Below, piece by piece: positions 23,206 to 35,344 of a stretch of DNA of 64,000 nt. Under the pieces are notes generated by a model. That model was not told the origin of the DNA, did no database searches, and saw only the letters and a program-made list of their open reading frames with translations. Position 1 is the first letter of the stretch; every line of letters starts with the position of its first letter. This DNA is from Anthostomella pinea (lineage: Eukaryota > Ascomycota > Sordariomycetes > Xylariales > Xylariaceae). The position numbers and the translations under genes are program-made. The stretch is from the NCBI GenBank assembly GCA_963556695.1, contig CAUWAG010000003.1, positions 8,742,001 to 8,806,000 on the forward strand, given 5' to 3'.

Positions 23206-25193
23206 AATTTGTCCGCTGGTGTTCGATGATCAGAGAGAGCAGTGAAGAGGAGACATTCAAGATGGATGGAGCTGTAAGGATGCGACCACTGGCTACTAGA
23301 CCACGGCGGTCCTCAGCAACATGCAACCTATCTTCATGAGGTACATGTACCAGCATACTTTCTTGAAATACGTGGTTCGAATAAGTCTGCCATTTCTCCT
23401 CCATATGTTAAATCCATACTGCGTAGTCTACGCAGTCCAACGCAGCAAAAGCTCTTTCCCGAGGAAGGTATGTAGTCAGTCTCTCGAATTACGAAACCTC
23501 TTGACTGAAAGGATAAGGGGTTGGTTGCACATGGTCGATGAGGAGTCGTCATTATGCATGGTGGGTGGTAGCAGCAGGCGAAAAGTGTGCTCCATCGGAG
23601 CTGCGATATGCTGCAAGCTCCGATTTGGTGGGTGTGCATTGCTACAATCCGCATCCCTTGACCTCACAGCATGAGGTCCGAAATACAGGTTTGATCTTGT
23701 TGACCGGCACCACCACAAACGTTGCGCGGCATGCAGACCTACTGGATCGGCAGCACGCATGCGATCTGGTCGATGGAGACGACGAGAAGCCGTGGAGTAA
23801 CCTGCGACACTCGGCGACGGGACACAGTTCAACAGGTGCGCCAACGTTGTTGTCATTGCACCGTCCACGTGGGTAACGGTATAGAAAAGTCTAGACTCTA
23901 GAGGTAAGCCTTGGTTCCACGATCCGAACGCGGTAGGCGGTACGGTGGTTTGGTAGTACTCGACAGAGAGATCCATGGACTTGGAGGTCTTGACGATAGG
24001 GTCTCGTTTATGCAATGCAAGACAGGTGGCAAGCAGACATGGCCACGTCCTGTATGTAGCATGGGACAAATCTCCATCAATGATCCGACAGGCGCGGATG
24101 ATGATAGGCTCGGCGGACGCGCAGTGTTGTCACAGACTGACAGGACGGACGTCGGGTATCCGCACGCATTGGTGGTCACGGAGACTCGTGGCAGTCAGGA
24201 TCTGGGAGAACGAGGATTTCCATCTGGTAGGATCTCAAGAAAACGTGAAGAGAGAAGGGTCTGGTCTGGTACAGCTGCGGTAGTTTTACGCGTGATTGGC
24301 AGGGGATCGTGCGCTGAAGAGTCCCCTGGCACTCCCTTGGCAGATGCCCTACAGATCGCGGCAAAGTGACAGCCCCCAGCCCCAGCGGTGGAGCCCCTAC
24401 CCAATACCCACAACCACTGCCCCACCATCATCTTGAATGTAACTGCGATCCCTGGCCCGGCTCTTCTGGAATTTCTGGCATTATTGCATTGCAACACATC
24501 CTCTGCAAAGGCCTTGACGATAGCATTTGCACATTTCTACATCTGCATGGCCATGTCGATGCTGTGATCAGCTGTGACTTGAGCCCAACAACCGACGGAC
24601 CGGCCATCGACCATCGACCATCGACCGTCGACCTTCGAAAAGTGCCACCGTCGTCGACGTCTCCGGACACAGATCCATGGCGTCCATGTCCATGTCTTTG
24701 AGCTTGTTGCTAGCCTGACTCCGACTCCGACTTTGGAATTGGCATTGGCATTGGCTCCAACTTTTTGGGCGCCCGTCTCTCGACCACCCCGCTGGTATTT
24801 CTTGTCTACAGCTACAGGCCGAAGCATATTTCAACTACGTGCATGTTATTCTCTTCCTGCTTTGCTTGTTGAACCCCCTTATCATTTCTTGACAATCAGT
24901 TGGTCCCGGAAGTATATATCGCGCCCCTCCCGCCGAGTCTGTCCCCGGCCGCCTTCTGCTGCGCTGTCGTGGAATGCTGTTTCCACTTTCGATGCTCTGA
25001 CCGTCCGCGACGACACGCGATACGGTCCCCTTGCGACCACTTGTACCACCAGCTAGCTATCGATTGTAGTCTTCCCGGGGGTCCAAGTTCGCAAACGAGG
25101 TCGCCTTCACCCTCTCACAGAACTCGGCTGTCCCTCTAGACTCGACAGGGGTGGGCCTTCAGCCGCCGCCCTCGCCTCTTTGCTACCGCCGCC
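23206..25193. other. Spacer with short CATCGAC repeat; AVL9 promoter
   Basis: About 2 kb with long but overlapping and featureless frames on both strands (23476-24069 minus, 23911-24369 plus), which I do not accept as genes. A 7-base repeat (CATCGAC) occurs at about 24604-24632. The last few hundred bases are C/T-rich leader sequence of AVL9. Confidence 0.4.
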
Positions 25194-27607
25194 ATGACCA
25201 CTCCAAACCCCGGTGCTGTGGGTGAAGGGGCTGCTCCAAGCAAGGTCGGGTTTCTGCCTCTGGTCACTGTGGTAGACTTCCATCATCACAGAGGACCCGA
25301 AGTCGAAAAATGGTTCGGTGTTGCCGAAGGGCAGGACCCCGCGGTGGAATGGGACTGGACACTCTTGCCGTTCATGGCATTGAGCGACGGTGCCCATGCG
25401 TAAGTTCTCAGCTGCCATACACGATTCTCGGTCTATGGGCTAATCCTGGGCCACTGGCTCGATAGCTCTACTGAAGACTTCTCGTATTTCACCCTTCTGC
25501 GACCGGCCACCGACGACTCTCCTGCGACCTCGCTCTTCGGTATATCCTGTACAAGGCAGATGGATGCAGCGCAACTACTCGTCCGGCCTGCCGATGTCAC
25601 GCGGTCGACGGTTCAAAAGGCTGTGGTTGTGATAGCGGACACTCCCCAGTACTTTGGCATGTTGAGGGAACGCTTGTCTGTCGTCACCAGTGCATGGTTT
25701 GCCCAGCGTGAATTCACCGATACCGAGATATTGCGGAGATTTCAGGAGAGCCTCGCTGAGGAGAAGGAGAGGGATCAGCTCAGCGAGGAGGTGGATCGAG
25801 ACCAGTACCTCGGCATGAGCCTCCGCGAACTCGTCAGGGAATTCCGGTGGCAGACCCTGGTGCTACTGAAATGCTGTCTTTTACAGCCCAAGGTAGGCGC
25901 GCATATGAATAGGGGGTCAAACTACATGCTCGTATACTGACACAAGTGATAGATGCTTTTCTTTGGCTCGCGGTGCGAACGCCTTTGCATGATGCAGTTT
26001 TCTCTCATCTCTTTGGTACCAGGTTTATTGAGAAATCTCCAGGATTGTGCGGGGCCTGAGTTGAACGACTGCGAGAAGAAGTTGAGCCCGCCGACGAGTC
26101 TAAGGACTAGTGACCGGAACTCGTTGCTCTCATACATGGGCTTGCCGCTTCAGATATTTGGCAAGGTATTGCTTTTCGATCATGGATATGCTGGCAGTAA
26201 CTGACCTGACATCTACAGGGAAGTCTGTTCGGCCCATATACGCCCCTGCAACAGCTTGACATCCTTGCCGACTTTGGAACAAAGTCGTATATAGTTGGAA
26301 GTACGAACTCGTTGCTGTTGCAGCAGAAGGACAGGTATAGTGATATCTTAATCAACCTGGACGAAGATACAATCAACATAACCTCCACTTCACTTCGCTC
26401 TGCGCTGGCCCTCTCTCACTCAGACCGGCGATGGATCGACTTTGTCACACAAGAAGTCAACGACACGTGGGATGAGACGAACCCAGGACGACCAAAAACC
26501 ATGGGCTACCGCGGGAGTGAGGAGTTCATTCGACTGCAATTCGAAGAATATCTCCTCTCGCTCATCTCATCCGTCAAGTATCACAACTACCTTCTCCAAA
26601 ATGCTCACAACCTGAAAGCGACACTTCCACATATCGATGGAGATCCGTCACATGACTTTGGTGATGAATGGGTCGAATATTGGATGAAGACCGAGAACTA
26701 CCGTCTTTGGAACTCACACACCGATTCACACCTGTTTGACATTGTGGAACCGAAGCACCCCTGTGCTGGGGGTCTCACCGTCGACGACGTCCAGCGACGA
26801 ATCCAGCAACAGGTGCAGGACTTGCACCTTGATGAGAGAGTTGCGGTTGGAAAGGAAGTCTTGGGCCGGAATTTGGCAGCTGGACGTGATAAGGCCAGTG
26901 CCATGTTCAACAAGCTCTACGCTGACATGGAAACCATGAGAGAAGCGCAGAGAAAGCGGGCCGAAGAGAACAGAGCAGCCCAGGCCTCGTCGGAGAAGAA
27001 CGGATCCGTAAACAACAACGGTGACGCGGGCAAGGCACAACAGGCGGTGAGCTCTGTTGGTGCCAAGGCAGGCGCATATATCGGCAGCTGGACGTCGTGG
27101 GCCGACCAGAAGCGCAAGCAGGGCTGGGGCCGATCGAGTAGTGGGAACAGCAACTCGGACAACCGCGTCAGTAGTGGATGGGGGTTTGGTGCTGGTCGGA
27201 AAGCGCGGAGCACTAACTCGCACACGCTGAGCGACTCCGGCAGCGAGAAGAACGGCACTCCGCTCGGCAGCCCGACCGTGTCCTCCCTGGGCTTTCCAAG
27301 CACCGATAAGCTCCAAATGACGGACGCGCGGCCTAGGGCGAGCCAGGGCAACGAGAACCGCCGGCCGAGTACACAGACGCAGGATAGCTTCGGCGAGAGC
27401 ATGCTCGATAACGCGGCTTCGGGGGACGACAGCGGGTCGTCTCACGTGGGTAGCCCGAGGAAAAGCACAGCTTTGAAACGGGACAGCATGAGTTTAAGCG
27501 CAAAGATAGATAGCCCTACTGCTCCGGCCCTGAGAGAGGGTGGGAACGGAAACGTGGCAGCAGGCACAAAACCGCCAGATGTCATGGAGGTGGGAACGAC
27601 TGTATGA
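25194..27607 (+). CDS. AVL9: AVL9/DENN-like late secretory pathway protein
   Basis: Exons 25194-25399, 25466-25892, 25953-26165 and 26219-27607 join in frame to 744 residues. The N-terminus FLPLVTVVDFHHHRGPEVEK is the AVL9 family start. Further marks are LFGISCTRQM, YFGMLRERLSVVTSAWFAQ, the LSYMGLPLQIFGKGSLFGPY junction and VGSTNSLLLQQKDRYSDILI. The C-terminal third is Ser/Asn/Gly-rich and probably disordered. Family knowledge: Avl9 is a DENN-related protein needed for exocytic vesicle formation at the late Golgi. All introns have canonical GT..AG ends. The gene is co-oriented with BRO1, another trafficking gene, with the HET fragment between. Confidence 0.88.
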
Positions 27608-29016
27608 TAATCTACCTATCTCGAACTAAATCTGTTAATAATGAAATCCTCGACTTAAATGCTGAGGAAAGGGACTACCGGGGAACCCAAATAGAATAGG
27701 AGGGATTTATGTGAATGGACGACTTGCACTGCATTGCGCACCTTGGGTAAGGTAAGCAGCCGGACAAGGGAAATAGGCTACCGAATATTCAGGTAGTCCA
27801 GTAAGGAGCACAAGCCTACGTGGAACAAGGCAACAAGGCAAGCCAACTACTCTCGTAGCCTTATACTCGGTCACAAGGAGAAGTCCTCGCAGCCAGCATG
27901 CAGCTCCCAACAACCCTTGGCCAAGTTGAATGCATCCACCCCCTTGAACCCGCACCGTATCGTCAACCGCAAGCGATGCGGGCGCTTACCGCGACTCACC
28001 TCACCCCTCCTTGCCTTCTACTGCATCTCTTATGTACCTATATATGTATTTGCATGCCTACCTGTCAGTACTACCTCCACGACTGGAAATCGGAAGTAGA
28101 AACGGAATGAATACTTGACTTAAACACTTGGCTTCGTACGTGGATACTGGCCGGGGAATGCACACTCGAGTAATGTTAGTACTTAGTACATAAGAAAGCC
28201 GATTCTTCAACTGTCACAGATAAGAGCGATTCCCTTGTTGGGACGACCTCACGCTGGGTGGAGCAGGTGTATCTCTGGGTCTGCTTCACTCATGTGAATG
28301 ACCACCGTCGTATTCCTATCAAGGCTCGTCATGTCCCAGATGTGTCGGTGCTGCGTCAAAAAGACACATATAATTTCATTGCAGCACCAGTCACGGCAAG
28401 GCATCCACACATATTCTTTCTCGGTAGTATTCTCGTCTACGGAGTACTTCCTAGTCAGACAGCTCCACTCTATCCCAGGGGGCAGCAAGCATCAAGCGAT
28501 ATAAGCCTTGTGCGGTAGGCTAACCTCCAACGACGGGCTCCTCTCCGCGGAGACAACCATCTTCCCAGATGATATCTCCTATGGTAACCCGAGGGCAAAC
28601 GTGTAAATGCAGGATAGCACCAAGGTACCCTGCAATCTGCATGAGACGTTTCCACTACCACCACCCACAGAGTGTGGCGTGCTGGCGACGCGCAAGGCGC
28701 AAGGGCGTCGAACAGCCTCGTTTTGGTTCGGCCGTGCTTCCCAACAACCTTGATCATGCGTCGAGGATGAGTTATGCCAGAGTGAAAAGATATCAAGTCT
28801 TGTGGTCCGAGTCGCCTACGTCAATAACCACTCGACCGGCTTACCAAACTAGCGAGCCCTTTCTGAGCCCATTGGGGAAACTCCCTAAGTATACGCCACC
28901 TTGTCGTGCCGCAAACAGTCACTGCGGCTGATGCTGAATGGGAAATATGATGGGGAATTGTGGTGGAGTCTTCATGTTGTACAAGGCGGCTTCCATAGCA
29001 ATGCTGGGATGCTTGC
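27608..29016. other. Convergent spacer between AVL9 and cullin-1
   Basis: 3' flanks of two genes facing each other. No supported gene. Weak frames at 28249-28796 on both strands lack domains. Confidence 0.4.
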
Positions 29017-31616
29017 TTACGCAAGGTAGCCAATCTCGTCATCCTCCAGACGCTCCAGATATTCCTTGTCCAGTAGAATTTCGATGCACTTTTTGATGTC
29101 GCCAACCTTCGGAACGAAACGGGACTTAATCTGGTTGATGCACTCGCCGACGAGCTGCGAGTGCTTCATCTTCTTCCGGGCCTTCATGATTCGGACAATT
29201 GCAGACTATTGCGTGGTTAGTCCAGTCAGATGCATCCATGGGCGAAAACGTACTTGTAAGACGAGCTGGCGATCCTCCTCGATGTTCTTGTTGGTGTCAG
29301 CCTCCTCCTGCTTCGTATCCGTCTTGGTGTTGATGTTCAGGTTCACCCGGATCTTCTTGCTCTTGAAATCAAAATTGAGGTGGAACGTTTTGTTCTTGCC
29401 GGGCTTATCTCCATCTGGCTTCATGATGAGAACTTTGGCTCTGCAAAGTATGCCGAGGGCAGAGTCCAGGACCTCGTTCGTCAGAGAAGTCACTTGCAGG
29501 ATTTCCTCGTATGAATGGACATCCTTGTCATTGAACATCAACAGGATTGCCATTTGGTAAACACTGACTTGAAAAGTGTAGGGTGTTTTGGAGGCTTTGC
29601 AGTACCCGGCCTTGACTTCGCCCTTGCAGAGTTGCCATAACCAAGTCAGCTTACGACCCTCATGCTTGTTCTTGTAGAAGAGAGTGAATCTCTCGAGGTC
29701 GGTCTGGACTTCAGCGGGTGGGTTGAAGGTCGTGTTAGGAGGCGTCAACGGCCAGAAGCTGGTACCCAGGATCGAATATGTGGAGTCAAGAGGCTGCTTC
29801 ACTGACTGGAGGCCTTTTGTGTGTTCCCGGAAGCCCGTGTTGAGATCTTTTGAGATCTGCATGTCTTGAAACATACGTTGCAGTTTATTGGTGTATTCAA
29901 AACCACACGCCTCCTTGAGTTTACTGATCATACTCGTCTCAGCGTCGTCGGATGATGAGCTACTGTGCACGAGACGTCTCGCCAGCATTCTCGAGTAGAA
30001 CTTCTGGAACACGTCTTTGTCCTCAATGTACTTGAACACAGTCATGATCTGCGTCAACGTGGCATCAAGCTCGGCTTCCTCAACACCAGCTGCACTCTTC
30101 CGTAGCAGGACGTCGGTGTATTTGGCAAGTAGCTCAGGAGACTTGCTCGAATTCGCTTTGCAGATGTCGTTGCGATTGACGAATTCTCTGCACGCATTGT
30201 CCAAGGACCTGGTAAACTCGGGCTCGTCATTGAACGCGCGCTTCACCAAGCCCTGGTACTGGGTATGCGTTTCAAGCAGCGCCTCAACGTAGACCTTGGG
30301 CTCAAGCTTCTCGGCATCGGATGCAACCTTGGCTACTGCAGCCAGACCAGCGTTTCTCACGTGCGCTTCAAACTTGATTCGCAGCGGATCCAAACCGTCG
30401 GGAATGCGTGATAGGAGGTTATACATGCGCGCCATGTCATCCTCTCGATCGTTGTCCAATAGGACCTGGAACTCGTCGCGAAGCAGAGCTGAGTGGTCGG
30501 CAATGAGAGCCCCATGGCAGGTCTTCTTGAGCGGTGACGCTATGTCAGGGTGAAGGTACATGCGCACTCTCTCCTCCTCCTCGTTCAACCGAGCTTCGGC
30601 CTTCTTCATGTACTCGACGACACTGTTCTCCGACACGAACTGCTTCGATTCCTTCTGGTAGAACAACTTGGTGGCCTCAAGGAAGGGCTTCTCGAAATGG
30701 AATCGGTAGATCTCGAGCGTGGACTTGGAGGCGTCATTGTCGTCGAGGCCCAACGACACGAAGGAGTCAACAACCTGCTTGATCTGGCCGTGCTCAATCG
30801 TCTCGCCATTGCGTTGCTTCTCTACCAGCGTGAGGACCGAGCCCATGACCTTCTCGTGTACTTCGGCGAAGAACTGTGTGCGCCATTGGAACAGGTGCAA
30901 TGTGTAGACGTCGTGGGTATGCTTCTTGCCCTCGTCCATTTCGCGCTTGACCCAGTGGCGGTTGAGATATCGAAAGAGATGGTGGATGTATTTGGCCGCG
31001 ATGGTGTACCTGTCCCATTCTCTGATATAGAATGCCAGTAGTGCCTCATCTGCGTGTGCCTTTGACTCCTGGTATAGTCCTGCGAGGTGATCGTTGAGGT
31101 ACTCCTTGAGTTTCTTGTAGAGATCCTCGCCGAGCAGGTGTGCTGCAGTATTGATGTTGTCAGTCATGGCCATAGAAGCGGAGGAGCTGGACTAGTTGAT
31201 ATTCGTACCTCCTCTATGGGCTTGACCCACGCCAGCCGTAGTCCCGAGGCCGACGGCCTTCTGCGAAGTGCAAAAGTTGTGGACAGCACTGCAGGAGGTT
31301 AGCACGGCAGGGAACCGGGAGGTATTGGAAGACGTACGTGTAGATGCCCATGTACTAAGAGCGCATTTGTTAGCTGTGTACCCGGAGGGCAGTAGGAGAC
31401 GTGTGGGTGGCAACTCACTGTGGTCATGTCCATCCCATCTTGCAAGTTGACCATTATCTTGGTGATACCAGCCTGGAGGTAGTTCCAACTAGGAGCAAGT
31501 CAGCACATGTGTACAGCCACGGGAAGATCGGGAGTGGTAGCATACGTTGCCTCGATGTCCTCCCGGTTGGGCTGCGGAGGCATCGGGGCGGCGGCGGTCC
31601 TCGTGGCGACAGACAT
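29017..31616 (-). CDS. CUL1: Cullin-1, SCF ubiquitin ligase scaffold
   Basis: Six exons on the minus strand (31616-31546, 31488-31419, 31354-31338, 31288-31209, 31142-29254, 29205-29017) give 771 residues, the usual cullin-1 length. The N-terminus reads [20 protein letters not shown], then DGMDMTTYMGIYTAVHNFCT across three junctions, which is the Skp1/F-box-binding helix region. The cullin homology domain includes [15 protein letters not shown] and [17 protein letters not shown]. The last exon is the neddylation/winged-helix part: [13 protein letters not shown] with Lys about 717 as the NEDD8 site, ending DDEIGYLA. It should scaffold Skp1-F-box and Rbx1 in nuclear and cytosolic SCF ligases. 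The third exon is only 17 nt. An ATG at 31173 inside an intron is not the real start. Confidence 0.96.
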
Positions 31617-31686
31617 GATGGCGGGTTTGTAGTGGAGGGGTCCTCCGCGGAGGATGCGAGGTCGCCGATAGCTGCAATGAAGATGG

Positions 31687-31715
31687 TTGGAGGTCGGAGG
31701 TCGGAGGTCGGAGGT
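31687..31715 (+). repeat. GGAGGTC heptanucleotide tandem repeat
   Basis: Four near-perfect GGAGGTC units lie about 70 bases upstream of the cullin-1 start codon, so within its leader or core promoter. Confidence 0.7.
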
Positions 31716-32259
31716 CGAATGTGGGAGGTGGTGTACTGTTCAAGTTAGCTGTGGCCCAGGTGATCAATCCGGGAGTGGTGCGGGTGGTGCGAGATGGACA
31801 GACAGAGGACTGCGGTATGGCGGGGAAAGGAAGGGAGGTCCTGGAGGTTTCGTGGCCGAGATGGGCGACGTGTTGTTTCCTGTGCCTTAGGAGAGAAAGT
31901 AGAAAGGCGCCGGTGGAGTGGAGGGAAGTGGTTTTAATACCTACTTGCAGTATTTGCTGGTAGGTTCGGTTACGTACCGGTGGTGGTGAGTCGTCGATGA
32001 GTGGAAACCCACACCCAATGCGCAGCTTGATAGTGAGAGGTAGGTTTGCGTGCAGCCACACCCCACAGAGGCGACAGTCAAGACTCTCAGCCAGGCTTGT
32101 CGATGCGATGGGTTTGCGCTTGTCCGATCGTCTGGAAGCGCAGGGCTGCGGTGGCCGAATGGTCGGCGGAATGGAATGGAACAGCCAGAGTGCGACGGGA
32201 GTGGCAGAGATGAATGAATGGATGGATAGATGGATGAACCAACACTGATGAATGGCACA

Positions 32260-32279
32260 GGCAGGCAGGCAGGCAGGCT
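32260..32279 (+). repeat. AGGC microsatellite
   Basis: A run of about five AGGC units in the intergenic region upstream of cullin-1. No function is evident. Confidence 0.7.
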
Positions 32280-33013
32280 CAACTTGCTCCGACTTGCAGT
32301 GGCAGCCTTCGAACTTCACAAGGCAGAAACAAGGATCCATCTGCACGGACCAGGAACCAGAATTGAAGGTTCGGTGTTTCTGGTTGCCACCCGTCACCGC
32401 CCCGCCACCCTGTAGCTAGCTGTCTCTGTAGCTGTTGCTCGGCTGAGTCAGGGAGCCTTTTGTATTCGCTTCCACGCTTCCACCTTGCGCTGATGCCTGG
32501 CGTACCAGTCTAATGCTTGTACATTTGGTTTCTGTCTATTTTGCAGCATGTTGAATCATCGATTGCTTGTGCAGTATGCAGTACGATGGTTGCTTCCAGG
32601 CCACCTGAGATATTGAGGCAGTTACCTGTTTGTGCAATGCACTGCTGGGCAGGCTGTTTCACTCACCTCTCGTAAGCCACAACGGCACAGTGACCCAGCT
32701 CCAGCTGCATCTGGCATGTCTTGGTAGGAGGAGGCAGTGAACCGTCTTCAGCTACATATGTACTTTAGGCAAGGCGCTGGCCAAAGATGAGACTGCCCCA
32801 GTCATTACCTCTACGACTGACAGTATGCGTATGGTCGGGGTGAGATTGGGTCCGCGTGGTATATCCAGAAGCACCGATAGGGGGAACCTCATCAAAGAGC
32901 TTCAAGGGACACATAATTGTACCTGAAGCAGGTGGGCATTCTAGATCGGTAGCATATCGTCGCCGGGGTATATTTGTTTCCTCTGCAGCTAATTAAAGTC
33001 TTTATTTTTCCTG

Positions 33014-34024
33014 TCAGTCGTCTATCCCTCCAAGCTTCTCCGCCAACCTGAAGACACTGATGGTGAAATTGAGAATCCAAGCAATCAGTCCCACCAGCAT
33101 CAAGCCTGCGAGACCCTGTGCCAAGTGGAATGACACCCGATCCTCCGTTGGCGTCCCATTATTTGTACCACCACTGTGATAAACCAAAGCCTCAAACGCC
33201 AGTGCTGTGCTTGCCGACTTGAACACGATGAAAACGAGGTCGAGTAGCGTGAGTGACACCTTCTGCACCGGGTGTCGAAGGCCCAAAGGCTTGCCGGTGT
33301 ATTCGTCCCACGTCATATACAAGATGTAAGGGATCGCAACCACATCGACCACAATAGCAACAAGAGCTTGCGAGTGCTCCGCCTTGCTGGAGATGCTGTT
33401 GTCCTGCTCGCGCTCGAATATCTTGATAGCGAGAGCAAGAGCCGCAATAGTGGTAATCAAGACCACGAGACGGAAAATCAGTGGTGCAATAGGATGCCGC
33501 AAGACAAAGTTCCAAAATCGCATGATCCACGTCTTCTTCCGGGATCTCTTCGTAGAATCCAAAGGGTGCAACGGCGTCCTGACGGGCTTGTTGAGTCCTG
33601 GCATTTGCTGGTCGAGTATGTTCTGAGGGACCACTTCGTACTCCTCATCGGGATTTCGTCCATAGTTGGAAGATTGTATGAAGTCTCGCCACCGCGCGTA
33701 TGGGTCTTCATCGGGCGCCCGGTAGCCAAGTCCCATGATCACCGGCTCAGCAGTCCTCAAATGATCCCATCGTCGTCCGGGCCGGTCGGCACGTTTCCTC
33801 ATGAACACCGGAAGCTTGGAGACGCGATCATGCTTTTCATCGACCCAATGCACAAAGCCATCCTGGGAAATGCGGCGCTTCAGTGAATGGTTGCCTTTAT
33901 TCTGATCCGGACGCGCAGTTGGCAGCGGAGGGTCGATGTGCTTATCTGTTTGCTGGCCGTGGACATCTTCATTGTAGATTTCAACCCAGGCAGGGACAGT
34001 GGACCTCGTGGGGTTGCGTGTCAT
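33014..34024 (-). CDS. SRF1: SRF1-like regulator of phospholipase D
   Basis: A single exon encodes 336 residues. The N-terminal about 170 residues are soluble and basic (TRNPTRSTVPAWVEIYNEDV; HSLKRRISQDGFVHWVDEK). Four membrane helices follow: HPIAPLIFRLVVLITTIAAL, ALVAIVVDVVAIPYILYMTW, VSLTLLDLVFIVFKSASTAL and GLAGLMLVGLIAWILNF. The FVLRHPIAPLIFR entry to the first helix is typical of fungal proteins annotated as Srf1-like. Yeast Srf1 is a membrane regulator of phospholipase D Spo14. Assignment rests on architecture and that motif, so the exact function here is inferred. The gene is intact. Confidence 0.7.
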   Translation of the reverse strand: MTRNPTRSTVPAWVEIYNEDVHGQQTDKHIDPPLPTARPDQNKGNHSLKRRISQDGFVHWVDEKHDRVSKLPVFMRKRADRPGRRWDHLRTAEPVIMGLGYRAPDEDPYARWRDFIQSSNYGRNPDEEYEVVPQNILDQQMPGLNKPVRTPLHPLDSTKRSRKKTWIMRFWNFVLRHPIAPLIFRLVVLITTIAALALAIKIFEREQDNSISSKAEHSQALVAIVVDVVAIPYILYMTWDEYTGKPLGLRHPVQKVSLTLLDLVFIVFKSASTALAFEALVYHSGGTNNGTPTEDRVSFHLAQGLAGLMLVGLIAWILNFTISVFRLAEKLGGIDD

Positions 34025-35344
34025 GGCGAGTGCAGCAACAGGCTCATAGGGACGAGGAGATTTCTCAGTGAAAGTGTGCTATTTGAGCTGACGAGGTCGA
34101 TGAAGCAGATGGCGGTGCCGGTCATCCTCTCGTGGTGTCGTCACAGTGGGGGGAGATAATAGCGTTTGCGGAAAGACCCAATGGCCTCTAGTCGCGCCAA
34201 TTTCCAAGAAACTTTCCTTGTTGTTCTCCTCAGCTCCCTTCCGTTTGGTGCACGGTCTGAGGAACGAACCACAGACTCAACTGGGCGAGCGCGCTGCGGG
34301 AATGAATGTGGAGAAAGGTTGGAGTTTTGAGCAGCGTCTGCTTTGATTAATTAATAAGATTCAGATGGACAAGGCGATACGTAGGTGACAGAATCCCAAG
34401 ACAGTCCAGGGGGATATGTAGAAACAACAAGACAAGAAGAGAAGCAGACGTCAAACGTTTGCAGCATCCACACGCGCAAGGCGCACGTCGGATGCGAAGT
34501 GAGATGCAGCGATATGGGATGAGGTTGAGGAGTCGAGATTCGAGATGAGGTGAGATGGGAAATGATGTGCGGCTGGGCGATAAATAAAAATAACAAGGCT
34601 GCAGCAGGCAGGTGGGCAGCAGGCAGGTGGTCTGCAGGGAGCTTCCATTGTCCAAGGTTGGCTGTGGAGCCCTGTATTCCACTAATGTCTCGGAGCGCGG
34701 CTACAACCTGCAGGGGGAATCAATCAATCTTCCCTCATCAGCCACAGACAAGCTTCAACTAGGTACACGATGCATGGTGTCAGATTGTCTCTTGGGGGTA
34801 CCTATGAAGAGTTATATTTGTAATCAATCACTATACATGTATCCATATACGCGGCTAATCCAGAGGATTTGTTTCATGTTCTCTCAAACCACCTTTTCAA
34901 CTGCATGTGCACCCAGTCATACATGTATCGCGCTCCAGTGTTCATGTTTAGACGCGATGCACCAGCCACACTGCCCCGAAGTCAAGCCTGCTTCCAGCCT
35001 TCCAAAAGCTCACCTGCAGTTGATCCTGGCCCCCTGGTCCCATGTGCGTCACTGATCTCTCTGCTTTGAATCTGCCAGACATGGATTGGAAACGCGCAGG
35101 TGGAGCCCTCAACTTGACCAACCTTCAAGCAGAGACGCATCTTCAATATCAATCCACCACGAACTCAACACACACTCAAGATGACATACTCAATGTCAGT
35201 TGAGTGCATATGAGATTGTCTCTACAGACACGTCAGTGACCACTTTGTTTTCTTGCCTGATTGATTGATTCTCCTCGTGTCAGCTGCTTCGTCGCCATCC
35301 ATACACCGCTGTGTCGCATTCGATCGACCCCATTCACCGCGATA
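34025..35344. other. Divergent spacer, no gene seen
   Basis: Shared upstream region between the SRF1-like gene (leftward) and the Mit_KHE1 gene (rightward). It contains a GCAGGCAGGTGGGCAGCAGGCAGG-like direct repeat near 34603-34632. No gene is supported. Confidence 0.4.

Larger units (their letters stand above)
31617..33013. other. Cullin-1 promoter and spacer with short repeats
   Basis: The cullin-1 upstream region has four GGAGGTC units at about 31687-31715, an AGGC tetranucleotide tract at about 32260-32279 and GATG/GAAT-type imperfect repeats at about 32207-32236. A 302-residue minus-strand frame covers the leader but lacks any domain. No second gene is seen. Confidence 0.4.

Noticed and set aside
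23476..24369. Opposite-strand frames of 197 and 152 residues
   Set aside because: They overlap each other, lack domains and have composition typical of non-coding frames.
29206..31173. Cullin-1 starting at Met 31173 as a single large ORF
   Set aside because: That Met lies inside an intron; upstream exons encode the conserved Skp1-binding N-terminus and join in frame.
31489..32397. 302-residue open frame upstream of cullin-1 on the same strand
   Set aside because: It overlaps the true first cullin exon in another frame, has no domain and is built of Ser/Pro/His-rich text; the cullin-1 splice model explains the region better.
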